DNA from: Nostoc sp. JL34
GTDB lineage: Bacteria > Cyanobacteriota > Cyanobacteriia > Cyanobacteriales > Nostocaceae
Assembly (NCBI RefSeq): GCF_017114945.1
Contig: NZ_JABXKQ010000146.1
Span: 1-39,437, forward strand
Length of the DNA stretch: 39,437 nucleotides
Direction of reading: 5' to 3'
Part shown: piece after piece, positions 8,436 through 17,260 of the stretch
Numbering within the stretch: the stretch's first letter is position 1
How the letters are laid out: every line of letters starts with the position of its first letter
Notes under the pieces: model-generated
What the model was told of the DNA's origin: nothing
The model's input: the letters and a program-made list of their open reading frames with translations, nothing else
Database searches by the model: none
Program-made: the position numbers and the translations under genes

Positions 8436-9014
8436 ATGATACTCCAAGCCAAGAATCAATTAACCTTGCAAGAGTTTTTAAATCTTCCAACAGGTGAGGG
8501 AGATGTAACTTATGAGCTTGTTGATGGTCAAGCAATTCCTAAAATGTCACCCAAAAAATTTCACTCTAAACTTACCCGTGCCCTTCTCAATTTGATTGAG
8601 CAATGCTGTGAGGGGAAAGGAGAAATTTGCCCAGAATTAGCTGTTGTATTAACTCGTCGAGGGCGAGATTGGATGCCAATACCGGATATTTTGTATATTT
8701 CTAATGAACGTTTACCCGCTGATTGGGATCAAGAAGGAGCATGTTCTGTTCCTCCTGATTTGGTGATTGAAATTATTTCGCCCGGACAAACCTTTGGGCA
8801 AATGACGGCTAAAGCCAAAGACTATTTAGATGCTAAGGTGCTGCGGGTATGGGTATTAGATAGTAAAGCTAGAAGTATTACTGTTTTTTATCCAGATGCA
8901 GCACCACAAACTTATATGGGAGAAGAATTACTTACAGATTCTTTATTTGAGGGACTAGAATTTACGGTTGAGCAGGTGTTTCAAAAGGCGAAAATACCAT
9001 TAGCTACTGAATAG
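8436..9014 (+). CDS. Uma2 family (DUF820) putative endonuclease
   Basis: The product is 192 residues with the usual cyanobacterial opening LTLQEFLNLP and YELVDGQAI, then the PD-(D/E)xK-like core: PDILYIS, PPDLVIEIISPGQT (acidic residues) and YLDAKVLRVWVLD. Members of this family are present in dozens of copies in Nostoc genomes and carry a restriction-endonuclease-like fold; their targets are unknown. It starts at an ATG 80 bp after aroB on the same strand, with an AT-rich direct repeat (ATTACGAATTACGAATTA) in between. Confidence 0.9.
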   Translation: MILQAKNQLTLQEFLNLPTGEGDVTYELVDGQAIPKMSPKKFHSKLTRALLNLIEQCCEGKGEICPELAVVLTRRGRDWMPIPDILYISNERLPADWDQEGACSVPPDLVIEIISPGQTFGQMTAKAKDYLDAKVLRVWVLDSKARSITVFYPDAAPQTYMGEELLTDSLFEGLEFTVEQVFQKAKIPLATE

Positions 9015-9263
9015 CACAATTCTCTTGTTTTAAACATCCATCGAAATTTCAAGTAGTGGAAGGTTTGCCTAACTTTAACAAGTTGCTTGAGCAACTTATC
9101 TGGTTAATGTAGATGGTAGCTGGATTTTCGCTGTGCTGTACTAATAATTTAGTTGATTAATTCACCCATTTGTAGGAGGTAATTAGCAACCCAATAAGTG
9201 TACTTTGCTTATAATCAGAGCAATACAAGATGGTTTGAGATTCAAGCGACAGATGTATGAACT

Positions 9264-9584
9264 ATGTTCAACCTAATATTCACCAGATGTATAAAAATAA
9301 AACTCTTAGTGGTTTCAACAGCTTTTTTTCTAGCTGTACAGAGTTCTGCCAATGCTCAACAAGCTGTTCCTAGTTTGACGCCAGCACAAGCTCAACATTT
9401 ATCCCGTGACTTGGTTCCATATAATTCTCAAGACTTTTTTCGGCAAGGAAAAGATTCAATTGAGAGAGAAATTCAAATTCTTAGGGAAAGACAACAGCCC
9501 TCAATTAAACCTGTTCTTAAGATTGATTTAGTACCGCAGATTAAAAGACCACATTCCCAGCAAAAACCTCAACGCCTTATCTAA
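9264..9584 (+). CDS. Small exported protein of unknown function
   Basis: The product is 106 residues. Residues 1-31 look like a signal peptide: basic start (TRCIKIK), hydrophobic core LLVVSTAFFLAV, and a likely cut after SANA. The mature part has SRDLVPYNSQDFFRQGKDSIE and a Glu/Arg/Gln-rich helix, and ends in a basic, proline-containing tail. This resembles the short leader-like N-termini of secreted cyanobacterial proteins, such as those placed before outer-membrane ShlB/BamA-type proteins, but no such domain follows here. I do not recognise a family. Confidence 0.6.
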   Translation: MFNLIFTRCIKIKLLVVSTAFFLAVQSSANAQQAVPSLTPAQAQHLSRDLVPYNSQDFFRQGKDSIEREIQILRERQQPSIKPVLKIDLVPQIKRPHSQQKPQRLI

Positions 9585-9753
9585 ATAAGAATCATCATCC
9601 TTCTACAACTCTTTAAATCGCTATTTATTGCAGTGTTAATTCTTGAGCCATAACACATAAGCTACACTCCCAGGTATCAGAATCACTATGCTCTGCTTCT
9701 GAGTAACAGAGGTTTTGTGTTTTCAAGAAACTTTGCAATACAAGTTTACAATT

Positions 9754-9963
9754 TTAATCGTCTAGCAAACTCATCAACGCCTGAACTTCAACATCTTGCG
9801 GCTCTGATAATTCAGCTTGTAACTTTAACAATTCATTCTGTAATGCCTCTGCAACATAGATCATATTAGATTCTTGTGCAATTTTTAGCTGATTTTCTTT
9901 AACTTTGATTTGTTTAAGCAAGTTATCTTTAACATGAATTGAATTGTAATATTGAGCGATCAT
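9754..9963 (-). CDS. Small coiled-coil protein, unknown
   Basis: The product is 69 residues, almost all predicted helix with heptad-like Leu/Ile spacing (VKDNLLKQIKVKENQLKIAQ, LQNELLKLQAEL) and an acidic tail ending SLLDD. No motif I can name. Lysines and glutamates alternate as in a short dimerising coiled coil. It stands alone, convergent with the exported protein upstream. Confidence 0.5.
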   Translation of the reverse strand: MIAQYYNSIHVKDNLLKQIKVKENQLKIAQESNMIYVAEALQNELLKLQAELSEPQDVEVQALMSLLDD

Positions 9964-10332
9964 AGCTTTACATTTATTATCAATCTATGGAGTGCAATTA
10001 AATTTACCACTTATGTATTATTCCACACTTTTCTCATTTTTTAAATATAGTGGTTCTTGATGAGTTACAAGAACCCCACCCCCAACCCCCTAAGAGCAAG
10101 TGAGGAGGGGACTTGGATGCTCAATGCTATTTTGCTCTATTCTCATAAGGAGTAAATTTTTAACCATAAATCCTTAAACCACAAAACTGCATAGTTTTTT
10201 CTACAGTTCTATTCTCAATAGTTTGGGAATACTCAATATACTATGTCCATATTTGTACAGATTTTTACATAAACAGAAATCATAATATAAGATTAATTAA
10301 CTTGGGGCGGATTTTTAGATACACACTTTAAA
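9964..10332. other. Intergenic stretch with GC-rich dispersed repeat
   Basis: No gene was seen. Around 10067-10110 there is a C-rich/G-rich block (ACCCCACCCCCAACCCCC, then GTGAGGAGGGG) of the kind scattered between Nostoc genes; similar blocks occur at 17413 and 17523. The rest is AT-rich. Confidence 0.5.
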
Positions 10333-10701
10333 TTGTCTATTAGGTCTCCGAGTCTTGTAGATATGTTAAAGAATTTTTTCGTGAACAGTATGAACTTCAA
10401 GTTGATAAAGAGAAACATTTACACCTTTGTAAAAATTATATCTACAGTGCTGATAACAAGTGCAATTGGATTAGAATCGTGGAATATTTATGCAGTAATA
10501 AATAATATTAATGTACCAGGCAGCCTTAATCCAATTTTTTGGATTGAGCGTTTTGCCATGATGAGCCATTTTATCGAGGGTATTATAGCAGCTTTTTATG
10601 CACCTTCAAGACAAAAAATGCCAGTAAAATATGCTACTTATACTTTTTTTGTCGGCACTATTGGGTTGTTAGAACTGTTTGATCGGCAGGATGAGTATTG
10701 A
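10333..10701 (+). CDS. Small membrane protein, unknown
   Basis: Up to 122 residues with three hydrophobic segments: about residues 30-50 (FVKIISTVLITSAIGLESW), 66-88 (FWIERFAMMSHFIEGIIAAF) and 98-115 (ATYTFFVGTIGLLELF). The middle helix contains charged Glu, Arg and His residues, which suggests a functional site rather than a simple anchor. The start is uncertain: the open frame begins at a TTG, with ATG at 10363 and GTG at 10381 as alternatives and no obvious ribosome site. I do not recognise the family. Confidence 0.6.
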   Translation: MSIRSPSLVDMLKNFFVNSMNFKLIKRNIYTFVKIISTVLITSAIGLESWNIYAVINNINVPGSLNPIFWIERFAMMSHFIEGIIAAFYAPSRQKMPVKYATYTFFVGTIGLLELFDRQDEY

Positions 10702-10746
10702 AGCTTCTAAGCCTTGGAGATATAGGTTTTTGGATTAGGTTAGTTT

Positions 10747-10775
10747 GTAGAGTGCGTTACGCGATCGCACTCTAC
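10747..10775. repeat. Hairpin with HIP1 in the loop side
   Basis: Ten-nt complementary arms GTAGAGTGCG and CGCACTCTAC surround TTACGCGAT. It lies 46 bp after the membrane-protein stop codon and may end that transcript, though there is no T-run, only mixed sequence after it. The HIP1 core GCGATCGC spans the right arm. Confidence 0.5.
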
Positions 10776-10937
10776 GTACAAAAAACAAGTTATTAAATAT
10801 ACTTTAGAAAGAAAAAATCATCTGCGGGAGTTTCCCAATGAATGTAGGTAACTAATAAATCTGGCACTCAGAAAGGAGTATAGTTTATATAGTTAGCTTT
10901 TTGCTGAAATTTTAGTTTTACACTAAGGAATTAAAAA

Positions 10938-11276
10938 ATGTCTACTGATACTGACATAGTTGCTTACGTTGAAGAAAGCGAATTTGATGTTGTTTTAAAT
11001 GGAAGTGAAGAGAAAGTTGTTGTTGTTGATTTTACTGCTACTTGGTGTGGCCCCTGTCGCTTAGTCAGTCCGTTAATGGATCAACTTGCCGAAGAATACA
11101 AAGGTCGTGCTAAAGTCGTGAAGGTAGATGTTGACAGCAATAAGCCGATTTTCAAAAAATTCGGTCTTCGCAGTATTCCAGCGGTTTTAATTTTTAAAGA
11201 TGGTATTCTAGCAGAAACTATCGTGGGAGTTTCTCCTTACGAGGACTTCAGCAACGCTGTTCAAAAGCTTCTTTAG
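10938..11276 (+). CDS. trxA: Thioredoxin
   Basis: The product is 112 residues, a full single-domain thioredoxin. The active site WCGPC is at residues 36-40, within DFTATWCGPCRLVSP; the buried aspartate is in VVDFTA and the cis-proline at residue 81 (RSIPAVLIF). The second half, KVVKVDVDSN and the final ..VGVSPYEDF, keeps the fold. The replacement of the usual GxxxK end helix by VSPYEDFSNAVQKLL points to a diverged cyanobacterial thioredoxin rather than the main m-type. It would reduce target disulfides, fed by a thioredoxin reductase encoded elsewhere. Monocistronic. Confidence 0.93.
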   Translation: MSTDTDIVAYVEESEFDVVLNGSEEKVVVVDFTATWCGPCRLVSPLMDQLAEEYKGRAKVVKVDVDSNKPIFKKFGLRSIPAVLIFKDGILAETIVGVSPYEDFSNAVQKLL

Positions 11277-11284
11277 CTAATTCG

Positions 11285-11327
11285 TAATTCGTAATTCGCA
11301 GAGAACATAATCAGGAATTACGAATTA
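11285..11327. terminator. Bidirectional hairpin between convergent genes
   Basis: Perfect 13-nt arms TAATTCGTAATTC (11285-11297) and GAATTACGAATTA (11315-11327) lie between the thioredoxin stop and the convergent reductase gene, whose stop codon is inside the right arm. T-rich sequence follows on the plus strand (TTTTCAATATTTC). The same AATTACGAATTA motif appears before the Uma2 gene near 8412, so the arms belong to a dispersed repeat. Confidence 0.55.
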
Positions 11328-11863
11328 TTTTCAATATTTCCTTGTCGCCTATAATGTGCTTGGAGTAAACCACTAGGATATTGTTTTGAGTTAATCAGCT
11401 CCAATTTTACTTCAGGGGTAGGTGGTGGAAAAAGGTGTATACCGCCACCTAAGATAGTTGGAATAGTTGAAATGATATATTCGTCAATCAAGCTGTGCTG
11501 AAGAAACGAATTGATTAATTTTCCGCCACCAACTAGCCAGATGTTTTCTAAGCCTTGAGCCTCTATATTTGCTAACGCCTGTTTTACTGGGTCAGAAACA
11601 AACACAACGTCTTCACGGTCAGATTGGAGATGGCGCTGGGTGAAAACGAAGGATTTTTTGTCTGGATAAGGCCATTGATCAAAACCCAGCCCGACTTCAT
11701 ACGTCTTGCTACCTAAGACGATCGCATCAATCGATTCGTAGAAAGCAGTGTAACCGTAGTCTTCACCTTCTGTATCAAGAATTGATAGCCACTCAATTCC
11801 GCCATCGCTGCGAGCAATGTAGCCATCCAAACTAGCTGCAATGTAGAGTGTAACTTTCGTCAT
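11318..11863 (-). CDS. Dihydrofolate reductase / RibD C-terminal family protein
   Basis: The product is 181 residues. It has the family's opening YIAASLDGYIARSDGGIEWL, the middle IDAIVLGSKTYEVGLGF and the cofactor-loop region NIWLVGGGKLINSFLQ, ending with STIPTILGGGIHLFP. These are hallmarks of the YyaP/YwjB-type RibD_C proteins, NADPH-binding reductases of unknown substrate that are related to the riboflavin enzyme and to DHFR. No riboflavin genes are nearby, so a direct role in that pathway is not suggested by context. Confidence 0.88.
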   Translation of the reverse strand: MTKVTLYIAASLDGYIARSDGGIEWLSILDTEGEDYGYTAFYESIDAIVLGSKTYEVGLGFDQWPYPDKKSFVFTQRHLQSDREDVVFVSDPVKQALANIEAQGLENIWLVGGGKLINSFLQHSLIDEYIISTIPTILGGGIHLFPPPTPEVKLELINSKQYPSGLLQAHYRRQGNIENNS

Positions 11864-12029
11864 TGTGCTTGGTGAATTTGGTAGTTTGCACTCAATGAGT
11901 GCAAGCGAACACAGGCTTATTCCTTCTACAGCATTTTAGCCTTTGATGGTTCTGGACGATTATTTTAATTGAAGATATCACAAAAGAGCGATGGCTACGA
12001 CGGGCTATGCCTACGCTTCCCCAACTCAC

Positions 12030-12284
12030 TTACGTTTTTTGATTGTGCGACTTAAACCGGCCTGCAATAAATTCTCGCTGAGATAAATGCTTTGTATTGC
12101 GTTTGGTGACTCGCTCTCGCCACATCTTGAAACTAGATTCTTTCATTTCGCGCCTCATTAGAGCAATTACCTGTTTCTCCAGCAGCCCAAACTGAGCCTC
12201 AATGGCATCAAAAGATGTTCTATCTTCCCATGCCATTTCAATGACGCGATCGATGGTTTGTGAATCGAGGTTAGGTAGCTTCAT
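12030..12284 (-). CDS. DUF2805 (TIGR03643) family protein
   Basis: A basic protein of 84 residues if started at the ATG at 12284. The core QTIDRVIEMAWEDRTSFDAIEAQFGLLE, then ALMRREMKESSFKMWRERV, matches the widely distributed, uncharacterised DUF2805/TIGR03643 family. The DAIEAQFGLLEKQVIALMR part looks like a helix-turn-helix, so nucleic-acid binding is plausible. The frame is open five codons further to a TTG at 12299, but the ATG fits the family length better. Separated by 28 bp from the end of the ABC exporter operon (which ends upstream of it on the same strand), so it may be co-transcribed. Confidence 0.8.
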   Translation of the reverse strand: MKLPNLDSQTIDRVIEMAWEDRTSFDAIEAQFGLLEKQVIALMRREMKESSFKMWRERVTKRNTKHLSQREFIAGRFKSHNQKT

Positions 12285-12326
12285 TTTTTTTGTGGGCAAT
12301 TGGTAAATTCGAGCTATATATCTATT

Positions 12327-14126
12327 TTACTTTTCGTTTTGAAGAACCATTGTGTCTGCTGCACCCAGTTGCAGGGCATAGAGGTTGGCATAAACACCCC
12401 GATGATTGACGAGTTCGGCGTGAGTACCCTGTTCGACAATTTCTCCCTGCTGAATTACTAATACCTGATCTGCTTGAGTAACTGTACTGAGACGGTGGGC
12501 AATTACGAAACTAGTACGACCTTGGAGCAAGCGGGCGATCGCACTTTGCACTAGCGCTTCTGTACGCGTGTCAATGCTGCTGGTGGCTTCATCCAGAATC
12601 AGAATTCGGGGATTAATTAATATCGCACGAGCAATACTGATTAGTTGTCGCTGTCCTTGACTCAGGGGTGCGCCGCGTTCACCTAATTGAGTTGTATAAC
12701 CCTGTGGTAGTGAGGTAATGAACTCATGCACATTTGCTAGTTGTGCAGCCGCTTCGATATCAGCTTGGGTGGTGTAAGGAGCGCCAAAAGCAATGTTTTC
12801 GGCGACGGTGCCGCTAAACAAAATATTGTCTTGCAGGACGATGCCTATTTGACGGCGCAGACTTGCTTGAGTCACGCTACGCACATCAATATCATCAATT
12901 TTCACTGCACCGCCAGATACATCATAGAAGCGCAAAATCAAGTTAATAATTGTACTTTTTCCCGAACCGGTCGGCCCTACTAACGCAACCATCTGCCCTG
13001 GATAGGCGTGCAAATTCACTCCTTTGAGAACTAGTTGATCTGGGTTATAGCCAAATTTGACATTCTCGAATGTCACCTCACCTTGAATAGGCGGCATTTC
13101 TGTGGCATCGGGTGCATCTTTGAGTTCTGATGGTTCATCTAATAATAGAAAGATTCGCTCTAATCCGGCGAAGGCAGATTGAGCTTGGGTGTAAAACTGG
13201 CTGAGAATTTGGATCGGGCGGAAGAATTGCTGGACGTAAAGTAAAAAGGATGTCACCACACCCACTGTTGCAGCTCCTGTTACGGCCAGATAGCCGCCGT
13301 ATGCCAGCACGCCTGCGGTTGCGAGTGTGTTGAGAAAATCGATGGAGGGCAAAAAGGCTGAAGTAATTGCCACAGCTTCAACGTTGGCATCTCTATTGGC
13401 GGCGTTAAGAACGTCGAATTCTGCGATATTCATCTGTACGCGATTAAATGCTTGGGCTTCTCGCACGCTGCCAATATCTTCTTCTAACTTGGCGGAAAGC
13501 TCCCCAATAGTTTGTCGCGTAACGCGAAATCTGGCTCTTGCCCAACGTGCAAATAAGCTTGTGGTAAAAATCATCAGTGGTACAACCAGATTGCTCAACA
13601 AACCGAGTTGTAGGTTGATTGAGAGCATCGCAATCACAATGCCAACCAAACTGAAAGCGTTGCCCAGCATTTGGGCGACCGTCAGTCCAAATGCTTGATT
13701 CACGGTATTGACATCATTCAGTAAGCGACTCATTAAATCGCCTGCTTCACTGCGATCAAAAAAGCTGAGTGGTAAACTTTGGATTTTAATGAAAATGTCT
13801 TGCCTTAATTGAGCCAGCAATCGCTGCATAATCCAGCCGACTCGAATAATTTGACCTCGAATTGCTAAGACACCAAGTCCATAGTTCAGCCCTAGTAGCC
13901 CTAACAACATCAGCAGTCCTTGCAAATTCCCTTGTGCAATCAGATGATCGATTGACCAGCCGAGAAAGAATGGCCCAACTGCCTGAGTTATGGCACCAAT
14001 TAATACTAATGTCAGGGCGATGGGAATTTCTTTGCGATAGAGTAGCACGTATTGCAAAAAGCGCCGCAGGGTGGAAGGTTGCTGACTCGTTTGCTCAGAT
14101 GCAACAACGGGAATAGTGCCTCTCAT
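12327..14126 (-). CDS. ABC exporter half-transporter, catalytic subunit
   Basis: The product is 599 residues: a six-helix transmembrane domain (about residues 20-325) and a C-terminal ATPase. Walker A is GPTGSGKST (~residue 385), the signature LSQGQRQLISIARAI (~489), Walker B ILILDEATSSID with the catalytic glutamate (~509), and the H-loop VIAHRLST (~541). It follows its partner gene by 79 bp. The pair forms a heterodimeric lipid- or drug-type exporter in the inner membrane. This subunit has the intact Walker B/H-loop set but a non-standard signature (LSQGQ rather than LSGGQ), the complement of what its partner lacks. Substrate unknown. Confidence 0.95.
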   Translation of the reverse strand: MRGTIPVVASEQTSQQPSTLRRFLQYVLLYRKEIPIALTLVLIGAITQAVGPFFLGWSIDHLIAQGNLQGLLMLLGLLGLNYGLGVLAIRGQIIRVGWIMQRLLAQLRQDIFIKIQSLPLSFFDRSEAGDLMSRLLNDVNTVNQAFGLTVAQMLGNAFSLVGIVIAMLSINLQLGLLSNLVVPLMIFTTSLFARWARARFRVTRQTIGELSAKLEEDIGSVREAQAFNRVQMNIAEFDVLNAANRDANVEAVAITSAFLPSIDFLNTLATAGVLAYGGYLAVTGAATVGVVTSFLLYVQQFFRPIQILSQFYTQAQSAFAGLERIFLLLDEPSELKDAPDATEMPPIQGEVTFENVKFGYNPDQLVLKGVNLHAYPGQMVALVGPTGSGKSTIINLILRFYDVSGGAVKIDDIDVRSVTQASLRRQIGIVLQDNILFSGTVAENIAFGAPYTTQADIEAAAQLANVHEFITSLPQGYTTQLGERGAPLSQGQRQLISIARAILINPRILILDEATSSIDTRTEALVQSAIARLLQGRTSFVIAHRLSTVTQADQVLVIQQGEIVEQGTHAELVNHRGVYANLYALQLGAADTMVLQNEK

Positions 14127-14205
14127 AAAAATTTGTGATTTTAGATTTGGGATTAAAAGTCTTTATTACCAGGCTGTGAGCAAAATTAATTATGCTAATT
14201 GGAGA

Positions 14206-15984
14206 TCATTTTTTCTCTTTTGGTTTTACCTGAGATTCCAAAATCACACCGTAGAGGGGGCTGGTTTGCATCAATTCCTCATGAGTCCCTTGTGCTACCA
14301 ATCGTCCTTTATCCATGAGAAAAATGCGATCGGCATTTTGGACGGTGCTAATACGTTGAGCTACTACAAAGGTTGTACAAGCTTTCTGGCGCATTAAGCC
14401 ATCTAGTTCGGCTTGAATTTGGGCAGCAGTTTTGGCATCCACAGCCGAGGTACTATCGTCCAAAATTAGAATGCTGTAATCGGTTAGTAAAGTACGAGCG
14501 ATCGCAATTCGTTGTTTTTGTCCACCAGATAAGCCCACGCCTCGTTCACCCACAATCGTCTCGTAACCATCGGGTAGACTGATAATAAAATCGTGCATTT
14601 GGGCAGTTTTTGCAACCTCAATCACCTGCTCTAAGGTGGCATTGGGTTTGGCGTAGGCAATATTTTCGCGGATTGTGCCAGAGAAGAGGGTGGTTTCTTG
14701 AAATACAATCCCAATACGCGATCTGAGGCTTTTGAGTGTGAAACTTGTGACATCTCGTCCGTCAATCCGAACTGCCCCATTTGTGGCATCGTAAAAGCGG
14801 GGAATCAGGTTCATAATTGTGCTTTTTCCCGAACCAGTCATGCCGAGAACGGCGATTAGCTCGTTGGGCTTGGTTTCAAAGGAAACTTCTTTGAGAGTTT
14901 CGGTTGTCGCTCCTGGATAGCGAAAGGAAACATTTTCAAAGGTAATTCTACCTCCGCAAGTGTCAAATGGGACAGCACCGGGGCGATCGCGAATTTCTAC
15001 TTCTGCATCTACAACTTCATAGACACGTTCGGCGGAAGCAGCTGCTTGAGAGATGGCGGGTGCGGCAAATCCAATTAACAAAATCGGTTGGAGTATCAAC
15101 GCTAAGTAGGAGTTAAACGCCACCAGTTCCCCAATGGAAAATCTGCGCCCAATCACCTGCGCTCCCCCATAGGCGAAAACTGCCAGTGTTACCAAATTAC
15201 TCACCAAAAAAATGAATGGGAAGGTATTGCGGATGGCGCTAATGGTCTTCATGTTTGCCCTGACTAGACCATCATTTAGAGTCGTGTAACGCGACCTTTC
15301 GGTTGACTCCCGCACAAACGCTTTCACCACCCGGATTCCTAGCAAATTCTCTTGCAATACAGCATTGAGGTCGCTTAGTTGCTCTTGTACTTGCCGAAAA
15401 AGTTTATTATTGCGAGTAACGAATTGTGCCATCAACCATGCGGCTATGGGCACTGCCGTTAGCGTAATCAGTGCTAGTTGCCAGTTCATCACTAGCAAAA
15501 CTACCGAAATACTCACCAATGTCACAAGTGAACCGACGACTTGAATTAAGCTAGTGCCAACAAAGGTACGAATCTGCTCAATATCGCTGGTGACACGGGT
15601 TAGTAGTTGGGAAGTCTGCGCTTGGTCATGAAAGCTGAAACTGAGATTTTGAATTTTGCTGAAAATTTTGTTTCGCAGATCGTAAGCAACACCCTGAGAC
15701 GCTGCTTCTGCTAGATAGCTTTGTCCAAAATTAAATACACCACGAGCGATCGCCGCGACTACCATCCAGGCGGCGCTACATAGCACAATTTGGAGGTTTT
15801 TTTGCGAGATTCCCTCATCAATTCCCCACCGAAATAGTTGTGGGGTGACAGCATTTGCGATCGTCAACAGCAACAGGCTGACCAATGCTCCCAATGAAGT
15901 CCATCGGTAAGTGCTCAAACTCTTAAGCACACGCTGGGTTGGCTTTATCGACGAAGTTTCCTGGAGTTCTGGTTGCTGAACCAA
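14206..15984 (-). CDS. ABC exporter half-transporter, degenerate-site subunit
   Basis: The product is 592 residues with the same layout: membrane domain (about 25-330) followed by an ATPase. Walker A GMTGSGKST (~383) and signature LSGGQKQRIAIARTL are normal, but Walker B is ILILDDSTSAVD, with Asp where the catalytic Glu should be (~505), and the H-loop reads VAQRIST, with Gln for His (~541). These two changes are the mark of the inactive-site subunit of heterodimeric exporters such as TM287/288 or LmrCD. First gene of the two-gene operon, divergent from the methyltransferase with 214 bp between them. Confidence 0.95.
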   Translation of the reverse strand: MVQQPELQETSSIKPTQRVLKSLSTYRWTSLGALVSLLLLTIANAVTPQLFRWGIDEGISQKNLQIVLCSAAWMVVAAIARGVFNFGQSYLAEAASQGVAYDLRNKIFSKIQNLSFSFHDQAQTSQLLTRVTSDIEQIRTFVGTSLIQVVGSLVTLVSISVVLLVMNWQLALITLTAVPIAAWLMAQFVTRNNKLFRQVQEQLSDLNAVLQENLLGIRVVKAFVRESTERSRYTTLNDGLVRANMKTISAIRNTFPFIFLVSNLVTLAVFAYGGAQVIGRRFSIGELVAFNSYLALILQPILLIGFAAPAISQAAASAERVYEVVDAEVEIRDRPGAVPFDTCGGRITFENVSFRYPGATTETLKEVSFETKPNELIAVLGMTGSGKSTIMNLIPRFYDATNGAVRIDGRDVTSFTLKSLRSRIGIVFQETTLFSGTIRENIAYAKPNATLEQVIEVAKTAQMHDFIISLPDGYETIVGERGVGLSGGQKQRIAIARTLLTDYSILILDDSTSAVDAKTAAQIQAELDGLMRQKACTTFVVAQRISTVQNADRIFLMDKGRLVAQGTHEELMQTSPLYGVILESQVKPKEKK

Positions 15985-16198
15985 TGGTATTTACCCCTGT
16001 ATCTTTGGAAAATTATCTCGTACTTTGATTGTAAAAAAACAATTGGCCAATTGAAAGTGGAAAATGTGACATAGAGAGCAGCTCTCCCTTTTGTGATGAA
16101 AATTCCGAGTTTTGGGACAGTGACATGGGAGAATACCTGTTTGGCAAGCATTGCGGCTAATCCATTTCCAGACCTGAAAAAACCAAAGAACAAGAATA

Positions 16199-17260
16199 AT
16201 GGCTCAAAATTTTCATAGCAATTCCCAACTTCCCTTAGATATCTCACCTGCTATCAGTCGCACAGCCAAGCCAAGTTCTGAGTTCTACTCTCTTTTTTCT
16301 GAAGAAGAAATTTTAGGGATAATTCATGCATTAGAAACCAAACGAGAAATCCCTCTCAAGTATTCTTATAAAGGGAGAGGTGCAAAAGTTTGGGACGATT
16401 TTTATCTAAAATATGTTATCCCTAGATGGTATGGAAGATCAAATATAGAAATTGACCTGTTAAAAGATAATTTTAAATATCTGAATGGCAATATCCCAAC
16501 TGGTACAAGAGTAAATATTGTAGACGTTGGTGCAGGGAATTCATATCCAGTTAAAAAATTTATCCGCCGACTGAATAAATTAGGAAAAGTTAATAAATAT
16601 ATTGCCTTAGATATTAGTCAAGAACTGCTTTATGTATCCAGAAATAATTTTAAAAACTGGTTTCCACTAGTCGATTTTATCAGTTCCACTATTGATATAG
16701 AAAATAGTTGTGTACCCAAAACTTTATTTCAAAATCAAGCTGGTCTTGATTTTGACGACACAGCCAAAATCTTTTTACATTTAGGAGTTACCATTGGTAA
16801 TCATCAAAATAGAGATCAGGTACTCAAAAACTTTAGAGAGAGTATGGGGAAAAATGATTTTTTAGTGTTCACTAACGAAACTGGTTCTAACTCTCAATGG
16901 AATGGAATAGTTAGAGGTGGCTGCAAGTATCATGTAGAAGAAGTATATGGATGGGTTAAAAATAAGATTGGAATTAAATCTGAAGATTGCGAACTAGTGA
17001 GAAAATATGATTTAAAAACAGATAGTATAGTTGCTAATCTGAAGCTTCTTCATGATTACACTATCAATTTTAGTCGAATGGGGATAGATAACAATATTGA
17101 AATATCCGAAGGTGAAGAGATTACTATTTGGCGACATCACAAGTATGAAATGCCTAAACTTTTGCAAGAAATAGAACGTTCTGGACTACAACTGGTTCAC
17201 TATAGTACTGACAAATACAAATCACATATTATGGTCATTTGTAAGGTTGCTAGTAACTAA
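16199..17260 (+). CDS. EgtD-like SAM-dependent methyltransferase
   Basis: The product is 353 residues. A class I methyltransferase core is clear: motif I DVGAGNSYPVKKFI (residues 109-122), the acidic end of strand 2 in ALDIS (136-140), and HLGVTIGNHQNRD (~194-206), which matches the FLGSTIGN segment of histidine-specific N-methyltransferases (EgtD family). The C-terminal EEITIWRHHKYEMPKLLQEI also fits that family (EgtD ends with a substrate-binding domain). EgtD makes hercynine from histidine, the first step to ergothioneine. No EgtB-like gene is in the window, and DVGAGN differs from the usual DxGCGxG, so another amino-acid or amine substrate is possible. Family sure, substrate not. Confidence 0.8.
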   Translation: MAQNFHSNSQLPLDISPAISRTAKPSSEFYSLFSEEEILGIIHALETKREIPLKYSYKGRGAKVWDDFYLKYVIPRWYGRSNIEIDLLKDNFKYLNGNIPTGTRVNIVDVGAGNSYPVKKFIRRLNKLGKVNKYIALDISQELLYVSRNNFKNWFPLVDFISSTIDIENSCVPKTLFQNQAGLDFDDTAKIFLHLGVTIGNHQNRDQVLKNFRESMGKNDFLVFTNETGSNSQWNGIVRGGCKYHVEEVYGWVKNKIGIKSEDCELVRKYDLKTDSIVANLKLLHDYTINFSRMGIDNNIEISEGEEITIWRHHKYEMPKLLQEIERSGLQLVHYSTDKYKSHIMVICKVASN

